From Hsuehochloa calcarea (taxonomy: Eukaryota; Streptophyta; Magnoliopsida; Poales; Poaceae), in assembly GCA_036346395.1 (NCBI GenBank), contig CM070603.1, forward strand, positions 29,297,045 through 29,361,044: a DNA stretch of 64,000 bases, read 5' to 3'. A program made the position numbers and the translations under genes. How positions within the stretch are numbered: position 1 is the stretch's first letter; every line of letters starts with the position of its first letter. Under the pieces are notes generated by a model that was given only the letters and a program-made list of their open reading frames with translations, made no database searches and was not told the origin of the DNA. This document shows, piece after piece, positions 10,231-24,300 of this stretch.

Positions 10231-13200
10231 GTGAGTCTACCACCCCACCACCTTCTACTTGATTGCTGCCAGGTGGGACCAGTACTAAAAATTCAGTAAA
10301 AATTCTTGTCACAAATTTGTGTTCTGACTTTTCTGGCTTCAAACCAATTCTTCACTTCGATCCCCTCCCCTTCCATTTTTCACTGTTTCTGTTTCTCCTC
10401 TCCACAACCCAAAACAAAACCCTAGCCATCCGTGCGCCTTGCATCTTCTCCTCCTCGCCACCCTCCTCCCACGCTGCCACTCGTCATGCCGGTTTCTCCT
10501 TGTAACGCCAATCCTCCCTTTCACGCTCGATCCTCGCACATGACTACCACTGCTTGTCTTTTCCATTATTCTCAGCAACCGCTGCCACCGCTGCTCCGTT
10601 CCACCTCCCATGTCCCCTCCTTATCTCCCTTATCTTCTTTGTTGGAGTAATAGAGAGGAACAAGGAGAAGATACGGGGCAACCACATCGCTACCCAAGTC
10701 CATCGCTATCCAGTCGCCAAACATCGACGGTGGTGCCATATTCCTATGCACTCAACTGCCTCAATGCGCATTGTGTTGCCGGATCCGCGGTTACCCACCG
10801 CCTATTGTAAAATTAGGGCTTTCAGTACATATTCAACAAAATATTCCAGCAATAATTATGAACATTAAGACATATTTCCAACAGCATAAAAAGACAGAAA
10901 CATGTACTCTTTTCATGTCAATTAAACATGATAATATGCTCAATAAATATAACATGTGAACAAGTAAAATCAGCATATTAGTCATATTTTAAATTGTCAT
11001 TTATTGCTCTTAGATGTCGAGTTGCTCAAGGATTATTTCTTGGCCTCCTCGCCACTTAGGTCAAGATTCAATCACAAATTAAATATGAAAATCTCTCTAA
11101 AATAAATTAGACATTGAGCTCAAATAAAATCTTGATATTCTAACCAGTCACATAAAGCAAGCTATCAATTCAAAGTTCATTGGACAGCAGGTAAAAGAGC
11201 CAACTACATAAGGTAACAAGATACCAATCGACAATGATGTATAACAGTGCCTTAAAGAGATGACTCATAGTGACCAGATAAGCATCAATATATGACACAA
11301 TAATAAAAAGTAAGCAATCTACAAGCTCAAGACCAAATTTATATCCAAATTGTTGTATTCAATATCAAAGTGACTTCAAATCCTCATCGAGCAATTCACA
11401 ATCCCACAATATTACCATGCAAACTCACCCTGTGCTAGAGATGAATCAAAGATAATATAATCTGAAATATACTAGCACGACACACTTGACACACTTCTGC
11501 ACAGTAACAGAAACGAAATAAAAATGCAAACTCAGTGAGTGGATGTCACTTGTCGATGATTTAGTATCGATCTTACGAATGAATGTTGGAAACTTTCCTT
11601 GAGTTAGATTCACACAGAAAAATACACAAGGATTTAGACAAGTTCAGGCATTCTCCTTAGAGAATAATAGCCATGCTCATGTATTGCTATATTGACTATA
11701 CTTTTACAACCGGAAAGAAATCATTAGAACAAGGGCTTAATGACTTCTGTTTGTTGTCTCTGATTGCTCTGTCCTGGTGTCCACTAACTTTAGCCCTTAA
11801 ATAGCGCACGAAGGGGTGACAGTTGTTCCATCTGATAGACGCATCAACGCTTGATGAAATACACACGTCGTTTTGCAGTTATGTTAAGAGACAGATGCTT
11901 AAGATGTGTAGTTATCCCATAGAATAACAACACATATTAACTATCGTGTGTATCAAACACAGCGTATAAGAGCCTCTAGTTGATTGGGTCTGCATGTTTG
12001 TAGGTTTTGTTCACTATAGGGTGGTCGTAGTAAGCCTTACGATCATGATGTGGTTGTAGGAGATCCTACTACCATATAGGGTGGTTGTAGAATGGTTTAT
12101 GATCACTCAATTAAGCTTTTTCCTCATGAACGATAAGGGGTATACTTATAAAATAACATGAGGATATTGCTATCTATAATAACAATTACATGTAAACAAC
12201 TTAATTAGTTAAGCATTATTAGATCCTCGTCATCTAGCTCCCCCACTTCAAGTAAAAATAACTTACTTGGAAAGGAGGTCGTAGAATAGTGGTCGGAAGT
12301 AAAGTCTTTCTGACTGGTATTTCATTTGACTAGAAATTGACTAGGTCAATAAGGTAATTTTACTTGAGTTGAAAAGACAACCGCTTTTCCCGAATGGACA
12401 GATTAAAGAATAACAACCGACTCTCACAGATCTGTCCATTGGAGCGGTTCCCGAAGGGGTGGCAACTGTTGAGTTCACACGATCTTTAATTCACATCAGT
12501 GGCTATAAAAATCTACCACGGGCATAACTTAAAGTTTTTACTTTCCCCATTTGCTTCAATGGGAATAAAAATCTCCGAATGCACTAAGGAGTAAATCCTC
12601 CGCACCAAAGTCTTTCTTCTCACCCAAGAACAGAGTTGGTCAACCCAATTCTCAACTGCGCGTCGCCCTGTCTTCCTCAGCTACCTCAACAAGGAGATTG
12701 CACAAGGAGACGGATAGGGAGTGCGCAAGGAGGATGCCAAACATCACCGCCGACGGTGCCGTGTTCAACCACGGCGGCGCAGCAGCTCACACGGTTTGAG
12801 CCTGAAACCAAATCGGGAGAGAGGGGATGAAGAACCAAAAAGGGGGAACTCGATGTACCATGTGGGGAAGAAGGGGGAGCCTGCCTTAATAAGAGGAGCG
12901 CAACGATGCAGCCAACTCCCGTGCAAGAAAAGCTCCGAGCTGCCCACGCTAGCACCTACGTCGCCGCCATGGAGGGGATCGATCCCCTTCCCATGTGCGC
13001 ACCGGCTAGAGACCAAGTCTCAAGCCTTATCTCCTTTCCTCTCCCAATGACTGGTGGGTCCCACTATTTTTTTAATTTCTAATTTTTCTTTTCTCTAATT
13101 AAGAAATTACCAAATGACCCTTGCATACAACACCATCGTCGTCGTAGGAGCAGCCGACCGCCTCTAATGTTAGAGCCCAAGCCACGTGGCTCCCCAGTTG

Positions 13201-13459
13201 GTGTTAACAGAGGAGTTTAGCAGAGGATGGTGTCGTCATCGAGGTAATGTTAGAACCAATACTGTCGTTGCATATAATTTTTCTTCTTAATTTCTGTGTT
13301 GCCGTTGCTCCAAATTTTAGCGGGATTAATTATATCACTTTACCTTGTCATCAACTGTCTGCCACAATATTTCAAGTGTACATTGCTATCAGGAAATCGT
13401 AAAATTTCTGAAGTGAGATAACACGAGGAAACTTCTTCAGTGATTCAGTCTTAATACTA
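10231..13459. other. Gene-poor stretch, probable old retroelement debris
   Basis: No convincing coding region. At 10420-10650 there is a C-rich, exon-like patch without a supportable product. At about 11580-12650 the sequence resembles non-coding LTR or leader material, including a TATAGGGTGGTYGTAG motif repeated near 12014 and 12097 and a plausible TATA at 12506-12512 (CTATAAAAA). None of this is firm enough to name a family. Confidence 0.35.
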
Positions 13460-13492
13460 ACTAGAAGCTAACCCGTGCCAGTTGGCGCGGGA
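13460..13492 (-). mobile_element. Helitron-type 3' terminus (minus strand)
   Basis: On the minus strand the sequence reads CCCGCGCC-AACT-GGCACGGG, a GC-rich hairpin with one G:U-type mismatch, then 7 nt, then CTAGT followed by T. Hairpin plus CTRRT followed by a host T is the 3' signature of Helitrons. The element would extend to the right. No clear matching 5' end was found, so it may be truncated. Confidence 0.55.
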
Positions 13493-15818
13493 GACGTGCG
13501 TACATAATTTGAAAGGATTTTTTTAGATGTGTTTGCTGGTTATCATCGTGTCCTAAATCAGCGAGGTTTTTTTTCCCCCCGTGGACTATATACAGTTTTG
13601 AGTCTTGGAACGATACTCTAGAAGGACGAACGGTTAGTACCTATACCTTAGATCATGCCATTTTGTATGGATTGCTTATATCATTTCGTTGATGCTGTAG
13701 GTGACCACTTTTTAGCTGGTGCATCAAGCGTAGAATTGCAAGTCGGCGATGCAGGTGTGTGTACTAAATGAATGTGCACTGTTATTCTGCATGAAATCTG
13801 AATTAATCGATGGAATGCGTCATATAATTGGCTAGGACAATACACCTTTCAGATGCAAGTGTCTGTGGAACCTGTCAGCTGGTGTGACAGAGCCTTCAGG
13901 GTGCGCCTCCTGAATTCGCTATTTTGGAGAAGAGAGTTGTTAAGAGTTGTTGCTAGGGAGGCAAAAAAAAAAAGTATTATCAATCTGTATACGTAAGATG
14001 ATGTATAAAAATTTATAACGGTAGCAAAGCTGGAACAGATATATATATGGCTGGTACATAATCTTTTCATTTGTTGGAGGATCTATTTGTTCGGACTCTT
14101 GTTACGCACTAAATCTAGCTATTGGCAGGGTATTGTAAAGCTGTAAGTTGGATTGTAAGCTGAGGAACGGTAGCACAGAAGCGGCAGTGTTATAAGACAC
14201 CATAAAGGTGCAGCGAAAAAAAATTAGGGACGTATTTACGTAAAAAGATGTTCTATTTGAGCACGAGCATCATCAATCATAGGAATTGTGTGTGAATCTA
14301 GAGAAGAAGAAAAATGTCGCTAGGTGCACTATGTATCAAGATCTGTTTGTTTTATGCAAAGTCTTTAGATCTACCTGTGCGTCCATGGGCTGTTCCACAG
14401 ATGTGACAGTCGGCACAAGCGTAGGACAGTGAGGAAGACGATCAGAACGCGGGCGGCGAACCGGATGGGAGGTCAGAAGGGCAAGGAAGGTAGAACCTGG
14501 TAAACATTCAAACACAAAACAACAGCGAGACCATGCGGCTATTGCATTGCGGAGTTAGCGTCGTGGAACCAAGAGGGGGATAAACATTAAAAAAGAGAGA
14601 GCAAGTGATACAGGACTGAAGCTGATAAGCAACAAAAGAAGTTGATATATGTAGAAGTAGTGAGAAACAGGCCCAGTGAAGCGAGTCGACCTCGGTGAAA
14701 TAGAGGCGAAGAAAAGTAATGGACTCGTGCATCCAGCGGGAAAACTCAGTGAGGAGGGTCCCCAGCGAAAGGTATCCTATTCCTAGTAGTGATACCTTTT
14801 AAACATGTAGCTACGTGGAGCTCGGCTAGGCGTGGAGACCCCGAGCTGGGAAGTGTGGCTGTAATAATTTTTATGTCTCAAGGGTTGTGAAAGCAAGAGT
14901 TTATGATTTGGGGGTTGAAATGCAAAATATGTGGGATCTTTGAAATATGTTATATGATATATTTTTTTTATCTGTAGCCATACGCGGTCATTCGACTAGT
15001 AACCTTGTAAAGGTCGAGTCTGCTGCAAAATAGCACCGTTCCCATCGCAGTGCTCCTCAAAACATATTCACAAAATCAAGTCCTGACAAAAGGGAATCAA
15101 TAATCCTCAAAACAAATTAAACCCTAGGAATCAATAATCCTCAAAACAAATTAACATGCCTCGTAGATTTTCCTCCTCATGTTTGAGCAAGCACTTGGGA
15201 GGAAAAGAAAACTACAATAGTCATGCCTTGCAGCGATGAGGAGACGTGGAGCTCGCGGCCTAGCGACACGAGGTCTCCAGGCACGGGCTGCTCTCTGCAT
15301 CGGCGAAGCACATGGACATGCATCGCTAATGCTACCTACAGCTCACGCTCACACGCCCCTCTGCACGTGCTTCCCTGTAAAGCCACCTCTCGGCTCACAC
15401 ACGCGGTCTCCTAGAAGCCTGTAAGACTGCCACTCTGCACGCGCCGCTCGCCGCCGCCCATCTACTCGCCGCCGCCCTGGATCTGGTAGTGGCCACTGCC
15501 CTTCTGCTCAGCTGCGAAACCACCCTAGGGGCGAGTCGGGGAAGCTGCCCTGGGTCGTTTGGAGAAATTCCCTTCCACTCGTACATCGGCATCATTTTAA
15601 TTTTGATGTTTTTGAAACATCATAAGAAGAATGGAGCCAATACAAACTTAGTAATTGTATTAGTTAAGTACTTGAACATGTTTTCTATGATTAGCTATGT
15701 TTTTTGTTGGATCAAGTCGTACACTCTTTACTTACATTCAAAGTTTGCCCCAGATCTCTAAAAATCCTAGTTCCGCCACGGCTTCTACTCACCACCATCG
15801 TCAGGATTGGGGAGATCT
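13493..15818. other. Unassigned intergenic sequence
   Basis: No supportable gene. It holds a 34-bp direct repeat (AATCAATAATCCTCAAAAC at 15095 and 15129), an inverted repeat AAAGGTATC/GATACCTTT at 14768-14799, and GC-rich patches at 15220-15580 with no recognisable product. Confidence 0.35.
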
Positions 15819-16613
15819 TGATGGGGACATCAACCCACCGGATACAACCGCTACTCCACGTCATGGTACAAGGAAGGTTCTCACGTCACTTTTTGTCCAA
15901 ACCAAGCAAGAGTTCAAATTGAACACGTTCTGGAATCTAATTAGGCCTCTGAAGATAACACCGACTTCAAATGTGCATGGAATTCGCATACGTACTCCGT
16001 TTGAGGTGCATGAGTACTTGATGGAAAGCTTATCCCACCCTCTTTCCAATGGATCCAACCCCACCTCAAAATTCCTTCTGAGCGCGCGCAATCACCAAAA
16101 TAGTATGACGATATTTCTGAGTCCAAGACAGAAGGGTGTTGCGCCACCTCCACTTGGACCCATGGGCCTTGTAACCCTAGGCTTGTATTGTTCACGCCCG
16201 CCGCCCCTCTCTTCTCCTCTTCCTCCTTTACATAGTGGCCGCCACCCTTAGGGTTTGATGGGTTTTGATAGATTGAAGTTTAGTTTTGCTACTTTATGCA
16301 TTATCCTCTTATTCGACGAGTACAACAGTGACATTGTTCTTTGGAACCCCACTTATCAATACAAAACTATTTTCTATTTGTAATTTCAGATTGCTTATTA
16401 TCTTATTTTTATTTGTTCTTCGATTGCATGCAGGAATAGACCTTCGTAGTCATGTCGATCGTGCTTCTAGAAAGGTCGGTAATAATCACGGAGTTGGTTC
16501 AGTGATTACCGGCATATTAGTCGTGTTCGATTGATAGACGAATAGTAAGAGTCGTCTCCATCAAATTGAGTTATCATTCTCATCGAAAGATCGGGACACC
16601 CATTGTCGCATCA
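15819..16613 (+). repeat. 5' LTR of the non-autonomous element
   Basis: Opens TGATGGGGACATCAACC and closes TTGTCGCATCA. It aligns along its length with 19836-20624, including the shared phrase CATGGTACAAGGAAGGTTC. Confidence 0.88.
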
Positions 16614-16615
16614 GG

Positions 16616-16627
16616 TGGTATCAGAAC
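16616..16627 (+). other. Primer-binding site (initiator Met tRNA)
   Basis: TGGTATCAGAAC two bases after the 5' LTR matches the usual plant PBS TGGTATCAGAGC at 11 of 12 positions. Confidence 0.8.
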
Positions 16628-18195
16628 TACAGTTGTTCGGTGAGAATTTCTAGTTTTCTAGTAGTAGATTCGTTTCTTACCTAGAGTCCAGAAAATATCC
16701 CACAAAAAAATCATTACACCATTATCATCCTTGTCCGAGCCCCGTTTGAGCCTTTGCAAAAAAAAGTTTGGTAATTTGCATCGTTGAATTCTTTGTTGCA
16801 TCGTCCGGCCAAGTTACTGATTTCTAGTTCTAGTTATTATTTGGTTGCTTGTGTCATTTGCGAAGCTTTATCTTTGCATCCGCATAAACCCTAGAAAATT
16901 GATGATTGATTCCTTTGATAGCACCCAAAATAGTACATTATTTTGTCTATTTCGCATCTGTTGTGTTTTGTTTCCTGTCGTAGGTCATCATCCCCTGCCG
17001 CGCCGCTATCCAGCGATCCTGACCACAAATAATAGGGTTATTTTGCTTGTGTTTTCTTAGGTAGAAAAAAGAGAAGGAAAAAACAGAAGGAAAATAGAAG
17101 GACAAAAAAAGGTGTTCACTTTTCCGAAAAAATTGAAAAGCACATCAAATGTTTGCCAAAATCAGTGAAAATTGGTGAAGTCCTTCTACATATAGCCACA
17201 AGTATCCATAAAAAATTTAGCAAGTTTGGCCCACGGGTTTGAAAGATATAGCAGTTGCAAATTTGAACCCGAGATGATTTCGAGTCCGAGTATAATTCTG
17301 TTTCTGAGACACCTTCACTAAAACAAATATAACTTTTGCATATGTTGTCCGTTTTTGATGTTCTTGTACTCGTTAGGAAGCTAACGATGAGGCACATAAA
17401 ACAATTGACTAGCTTATCTTAGTCGCCCTCCAGGTTCCCCAAAATCATTCATCTTCAACCCCGAATTTGCATCGTAAGTTTTTAGTTTTAGTTTTTGTCA
17501 TTTCTCTCTGCCTTCCTTTTGGAATTTGGGGTTCGCCTCAACTGCAAAGTTGCAGATCTCGTCGAAATCTTTCACTTAAGTATATATATAAGTCATATAA
17601 AATTTTGTTATTTCATCTTTTGAAACCAGCTGTTGTTTACTTCTTAAACTAGAGGGTTGAAACTTTGCTATTTATCTTTTGAGACTAGTTGTTGTTTACT
17701 GCTTAAACTAGAAGGTTATTTACATTGCACGTTATACTATTTTTTTAGTACTACATCATGTGAATAATCTTGTGCCATAGACAGAAGTTTGAGTAGTTGG
17801 CTAACGTCTCTTCTAGCACTTGGTGTGAGAATTTTCTTTGCTTACATCAAGTCATATTGATCTTTGTGTGTGCGTTCTTACACTTCTCTTAGTAGGCTTT
17901 GATTAGCTAGTTTTGATTAGACTAGGATCAGCAACTTTAACTAGTACTTTGAATAATTTTTCAACTTGCATTACTGATTTGATTGTTGCTAATCCTTGCT
18001 ACCATATTGAAGCCTATCCTAGCTCCACCTTCTACTATTGTACATGTATCAATTGCTTGCAATCACTTTGTCAATCATCAGAGAGCGTTTGACACCGACA
18101 CTAGTTGCCAGTCACCGCCTGTTTGCTTGGTAAGAATTGGTAAGAACTTGGTATTAGCTTGAGTGTGAGTTACTTTGAGCCTCCGATTCTAGTAG

Positions 18196-19835
18196 TTGAT
18201 AGAAACATATGCTTGTGATTTGTTTTCTTGTTTTCTACTAACTATGATAGGTTCACGGGATGATTACAAGATAGATCCACGTCCTCTTCGATCCATTGAA
18301 CGGGAGGGTAAGAAAGTCTACGAGGAAGATGCACACTTCAGACAACATTCTCCACCACGGTATGATTACAAGATAGATCCACATCTTGTTTGATCCATTG
18401 AACGGGAGTGCAAGAAAGTACGCGAGAAAGGTGCAAGCTTGAGACAACATTCTCCACCATGGGAGGTACATGATCGTGATAACAAGTGTATGGTATACAC
18501 CTCCGCATCAAGATCATCTTCAGTTGCTTCTTCTGCTGCTGCACCTACTATGATTGCCACCCTTGCTTCATTGGCTCGCTTATGGGCAATTGAGCTGGAA
18601 CAAGAGGAATAGAAAGCTTGTGACAACTCACCGCCTCCAGTACCGATATCATCTGAGTCAAGCCTGCAAGGTAATACCAGAGGTCCTGATTTGAACACTC
18701 AACTTGAGATCAATACCCATGATTTCATGCCTAGTATCATTGAACAAAGGAAAAATCAGATTGTAGTAGAAACCAATGCAACACATGAAGTGAAAGAACA
18801 TAGTGCTGAGAAGACATATACTAATATCCTAGCTACATAATCTATTATTATTAAGAATTTGCAAGAATCATGAGATAATTTGATTGATTTGTCTGCTGAA
18901 TTGAGTACACCATTTGATAAAATTATTGATTTACCTACTGACTTGAGTGCACCATGTGATAAAATAATTGAATCACCTGCTGTTTTAATTTTTTAATGTG
19001 ATGAGCTAATCACATATAATGATCATGTGGAATTGGTTAGATATAAAGAAGTCTTGACTAGAATTTCTCCTGCTGATTCTTTATATTACATTATGTTGGA
19101 TTCACTTATGAAATTGTCACATGCTATGAAGAAAGTTTTTGAAATCGCATGTTTGAATTCCTTGTTTAGTGCCTATAGCCCTTAGTATAGGTTTAATTTG
19201 ATTGAATACTATGGTGTAGATAATCAATTTCTTGTATATTAAATACGCATAACTTGTGATCACATGGATGAATTGAAGCTTGTTGTTTTAAACAATAATT
19301 CTTGTGTGCTGAATCTTATTCATTATGAGAGAAAATAAAATTTAGTGCTCATCCAATACATATGTGTTCATCTCTTATTGTACCATCAAGTATTGACAAT
19401 CTGAATAATGAAGTTGAAGTATGGAAGAACTTACAAATCTTTTCACTACTGCTAGATGAATTTGCTCTTGCCCGATTGAGATCTAATTATATGAATGACT
19501 TACGCACTTTAAAATCAACTGTTGTGCTGCCCATTAACTTACAAACGTTGAGGACAACTTTTCTTCATAACAAGGCGATGAATAACTCTATTACATACTT
19601 CATTTATACTTGTAAGCTAGAGTTACAAACTGAATGCTATGAGAAAATGTACCTTAGCTGATTTAATGCATGCACAATCACCTTTCATTTGCAAAGTTTT
19701 CTCTATTTCTTTGCCACCTGCTGTTGCTAACATTTTACAGAAAGATGAGCATGCGTTGCTACAAGTATTTAAGTTTTTCTTGGAACTAGATGATGAGCGT
19801 GAGTCAAAGACGACTCAAATGCAAGAAGGGGTGGA
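18196..19835 (+). pseudogene. Gag-like remnant of the non-autonomous element
   Basis: Plus-strand frames around 18250-18393 read DDYKIDPRPLRSIEREGKK and FRQHSPPRYDYKIDP. Further frames at 19362-19661 and 19639-19835 hold longer, acidic and Leu-rich stretches; the last of these runs on into the LTR. Stops and frame changes interrupt everything. At 18262-18470 a 102-bp (34-codon) unit beginning GATTACAAGATAGATCCAC is tandemly duplicated. I found no zinc knuckle or pol motif; calling it gag is inference from position. Confidence 0.4.
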
Positions 19836-20624
19836 TGATGAGGACATCAACTCTCCGGATACGACCGCTACTCCACATCATGGTACAAGGAAGGTTCCCA
19901 CGTCACTTTTTGTCCAAGACAAGCAAGTGTTCAAATTTGACATGTTCTGAAATCTAATTCGGCCTGCGGAGACACCACCGACTTCAAACGTGTATAGAAT
20001 TTGCATACGGACTCCGTTTGAGGTGCACAAGTACTTGATGGAAAACTTATCTCGTTCTCTTTTCAATGGATCTAGTTCCACCTCAAAATTCCTTCTGAGA
20101 GCTCCGCAATCGCCAAAACAGTCTGACGCTGTTTCTGAGTTCGAAACACATGGGTGTTAACCCTAGGCCTATTAAGTTCACGTGGTACTGTTCATGCATG
20201 TACAATGTCACCGCCCCCTCCTTTCTCCTCTTCCTCCTTTACATGGTGGTCTCCACCTTTAGGTTTTGATAGGTTTTGTTAGATTGAAGTTTAATTTTGC
20301 TACTTTATACATTGTTCTCTTGTTCGACGAGTACAACAGCGATATTATTTTTCGGAACCCCACTTATCAATACAAAACTATTTATTATTCGTAATTTCAG
20401 ATTACTTATTATCTTGTTCTTACTTGCTCTTCGATTGCATGCAAGAATAGACCTTCGTGGTTAGGTCGATCGTGTTTCTAACAAGGTCAATAACAATCAC
20501 GGAGTTAGTTCAGTGATTGCCGACATATTGGTCGTGTACTATTAGTAGTTGAATCGTAGGAGTCGTCTTCACCAAATTGAATTATCCTTCTTATCGAAAG
20601 ATCAGAATATCTATTATCGCATCG
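19836..20624 (+). repeat. 3' LTR of the non-autonomous element
   Basis: Opens TGATGAGGACATCAACTC directly after the purine tract and ends CGCATCG, where the terminal A has changed to G. It is followed by gatgt, which pairs with gatct upstream of the 5' LTR. Confidence 0.85.
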
Positions 20625-21339
20625 GATGTGGTGGTTGCCGCCGAGAGGCTCGGTGGAGGTGAAAGGAGCGGCCATGGCGGAAAGGAGAGAACAGGTGAGT
20701 TCAGGTGAGTTTGGAAGTTGGTGAGGTGAGGTGGGTAATTTTCCTAACAGTTATGCTCTCACCATCAATTTGATACTCCAGCCGTTTCAAACGATGCTCT
20801 GATCGAAAACTACAGGGCGAAAACGCCCACGGGTCCGCGCCCTATGCCATCTGCTCAGACGAGCCGCGTGCGCCGACGGATGCGCCTAGCTCATCACCGG
20901 CCACCTCCCTAGGCGCCGTTTGCTGGCCCGGGACACGACACGTGGACAAGGGCCAGGCGGCAGCTTCCGTGCAAATTCATCAGCACACAATGTACAACTA
21001 ATGTTATTGCTGTTGTTTGCTAAGACTAATTCCAAAGGTCATATTAGAAATCAACATGATCCATGACACAGCGCCATCATTCATACCAATCAACCATGCT
21101 CAACACATCAAGTTCAGACCGTATTTTATTCCATGCATCTCTGGAGAATCCAAAAAATTCTTTCAATCATGGGACAAAACCAAAGGAGACAGGTGTGAAG
21201 AAATGGTGAAATTGACGCAGTATGGGATCGCTGAATGCGGTGCTGGTGTGAAGAAAGCCCTTGTGTGACCATAATCTGTCGCTGTTCCTAACAAAGGAGA
21301 GATTTGGATTTGTCGACCACCAACTGTAACAGAATGATG
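20625..21339 (-). other. Intergenic sequence and NTAN1 3'UTR
   Basis: The right part is the 3' flank of the minus-strand NTAN1 gene. An AATAAA signal occurs on the minus strand at 21125-21130, about 210 nt after the stop codon, a normal plant 3'UTR length. The left part (20625-20990) is GC-rich with no gene I can name. Confidence 0.5.
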
Positions 21340-24300
21340 CTACGAGTGCCTTGACCACCTCCCATCACTGGTCCTTTCGAAGACCCGGGGCTTGTATTTC
21401 GGAAACGTTTCTTCCCAATCTGGATTGTCGATCAAGTATTTCCATATCCTACATCAAGAAAATATAAGGGGAATTGTAAGGCCACAGACCATCTACCAAA
21501 AACCATTAACCATATATCAATCTTTTTTTCTGAAAAGATTGCATGGATTAGCACGCTATGAAGATCTTAGCTAATCATAAGTCGTAACTAGTTAAACAGC
21601 AGGGTTATAATAGGTGTAATTTCTGCACATGGTACTATGGTAGAAACATGGTTCATGCAACACAGTTTCAACTTAGAAGTATCGGATTTATGATCCCCAA
21701 AGAAGAGGGAAAGTCTAATTTGCATAACGAGGGGGAACACAAACCTTCTCTCATTTTCCACAAAATGAGGTGGCTCTGCGGCTGGAGAGGTGGAGAACTG
21801 CAACAGGACTTCGGAGTCTGAAAGTTGGCTAAGTGATGATGCTATTTCTGCCCAATCTGGCATCCTATATGAGCAGAACAATAGACTGATATGTGATATG
21901 GAATAATTAATTAACCAATAAGGTATAGAGGTGCAAGTATTTCTGATTATAACAACGCATGCTCTTAATAATAGGTTATTCCCGCAATCTTTTTTAGTTG
22001 TAATTTATATGCTTGAGAACAAGAAGTACCACTTAATATAGCCAAAGGAAGATATTTTCTTGTAGCCCTGCACAAGCGAACAACAGATCTTGACAGAACC
22101 ACTGTAGAACTTTTCATGTAAAGGGGGCATTAAACATATATGGCATATGATTACCATTATTCAGATAAGCATTTAGAAATGTCCAATCGCATTAATAAAA
22201 AATAGCTTCTTTTCGATTAGTACTCAAAACTAACTCATCTAGGGAACTTTGAAGATTAAATTGGACCGAAAGCAACCACGTAACACTACTAAAACAATAG
22301 CTTAACGTTCACGGACACTAAATCTTAACACTAATATATAGAGAGCCTGAATCTTGTAGCTAAATAAAGTTTCTTTACAAATATAATGAAATTGATGGAA
22401 AGATTAAAGATACGCACCAGCAGGCAGGTGCAATTCGAAAAGAATCAGTGTGAGTATCGTAAGTCTCCAGTAACCTTCCTTGCCAACTTGGATCGTAAGA
22501 AGAGACACTCACACGAATTCTCCTGACTACTTCGTCTGGACACCTTGAAGTCATGTCAAAGCTTGCTGGAGTAACAATCCCAGATGAGGTTTGCACCTGA
22601 AGACAGCAGGTGGGTTTATATGTGAGAAAATTCCTCTCAAGTGGAGTATTTTCGTATCAATGGTTTAAAAGTACTGTTAGGTGTCCCAAATGGGGGCAAT
22701 CGTAGGTAGAGAAGATACAAATGCCAGTTGGCAGTTCATGAAATCTTCTCAATACCTTACTTCAGAGTTCTACTGTTCAAGGATTATACAAATAATGATT
22801 CAAAACCACATAACTTTGGATTAACCTTCAAAGATTCCTTGTGTCACAAGGATGAATTTATTATGGTTTTAGACTTGTGTGACTGGTGTTAATTGTTACC
22901 AAAAACTACTGACCAATGTTACAATAGATGCACATGCAAGGAAAACACTAACCACAAATCCACCGATTATTGGCCGTGCATTCCCATATGAATCGGTTAT
23001 CGTGTTGTTCTCAAGGACACAAAACGACCGAAGATGGAATTGTTTCTGGGACATATGCAGTGCTTCAACTATTTTGCAACATAGTGGATAGGAATACCCT
23101 TCCTGTATGCTGTGCTTCCTTCCAGAAGAATGGACAACCTGTGTAGTGAATAATGCAAATTACATGATTTCCCATATTCATCTCGCTAAAATAGAAAAAT
23201 CCCAAGGAAATTAACAACTCAGTATGTTCTGAATTTAACCTTTGTAGAAGTATCATCGAAGCCACCGATCAGGTGAACCTGCAGTTATATAGTAGCTAGT
23301 AAGAATGTCCCCAAAGGTGCTTACTGTATATTTCAGGTGGGAAAACAGGCACAGATACAAACATCAAATGGTGCATTGTCATCACCAAGTAATTCTAACA
23401 TCTGTTTGAGCCCCCCCTCCACAATTCTTGGAAAGTCCATATGGCTAATGGAGGTTCTGAAATTAATTAACATAATATCATAAGCATTATCAAATGTCTT
23501 TATTTTTTGCCTTATTTTTTTGTCAGTTGTGAAAAAGAGAGAAGAGTTTTGAATTTCACAAGAAACCGAAGTCTTACAGGATTTAGATAAAATGCTCACT
23601 TTTTTCACTTACATTCCAGTCTTCTTGTTGCGAATTACAACACCCACGCATGTAGTCGCCTCATCTGTGCCCACTAACTATTGATGCAAAAGAACAGATT
23701 AACTCACAAATTGTTGAATTTTGAATTGACTATGCATAAATGGAACTTTAACCACACTATAAATAAGACCCAAGTGAGATATGGCCAAAAACCATAACAA
23801 GTTCTAACAGGGTGTGAACTTAGCTATAGCAACTGTGCATGGACAAGCTCCACACCAAATGCATCTGCAGGGTAAGATTGGAATTCCCACAAGTTGGCAT
23901 TTATAATCTGTCGGCATTTATAATCTAGGACAGCTCATATCCTTTACTCAAAATACATTGACAGCTCAAGATGCCATGGCTACCATCCAATAGTCATTTC
24001 ATGATAATAAACCAACCCAAATGATAGTATAACTTGGCTAAATTGATCAAAACACACATCAAAACCGCCAAAATGAACTTCCTCAAGTGCCTGCCAAATA
24101 CCAACTTTACCAAGAAGCAACAGTTACTGCCTACAATGTCCCCAGAGCTCCCAACATAAGAGGATTCCCAACTTTATCCTACGCCCCCAAAAGGTATCAG
24201 CTTTGCCCGAAAGCCAAATCATGCGAAACTACCAAAAACTCCGCCTCCTCCGCGTCAAAATCCCCGGCATTTATCTCGAAAGCAACACGCATGATTTCCT

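Larger units (their letters stand above)
15819..20624 (+). mobile_element. Non-autonomous LTR retrotransposon, ~4.8 kb
   Basis: Two direct repeats of about 790 bp (15819-16613 and 19836-20624) begin TGATG; the left one ends GCATCA and the right one GCATCG. The 5-mers gatct (15814-15818) and gatgt (20625-20629) match at 4 of 5 positions. A primer-binding site follows the left LTR and a purine tract (AAGAAGGGGTGGA) precedes the right LTR. The 3.2-kb interior has gag-like fragments but no protease, integrase or reverse transcriptase motifs that I can find. It is therefore a LARD-like element dependent on a partner. LTR divergence is visible throughout, so insertion is not recent. Confidence 0.85.

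Noticed and set aside
12636..13050. GC-rich exon-like open frames on both strands
   Set aside because: No consistent splice sites, no recognisable motif, and similar-length frames on both strands.
14768..14799. Possible CACTA transposon end (CACTACTAGGAATAGG on the minus strand)
   Set aside because: No partner terminus or matching 3-bp target duplication was found. A short inverted repeat, AAAGGTATC/GATACCTTT, explains part of the signal.
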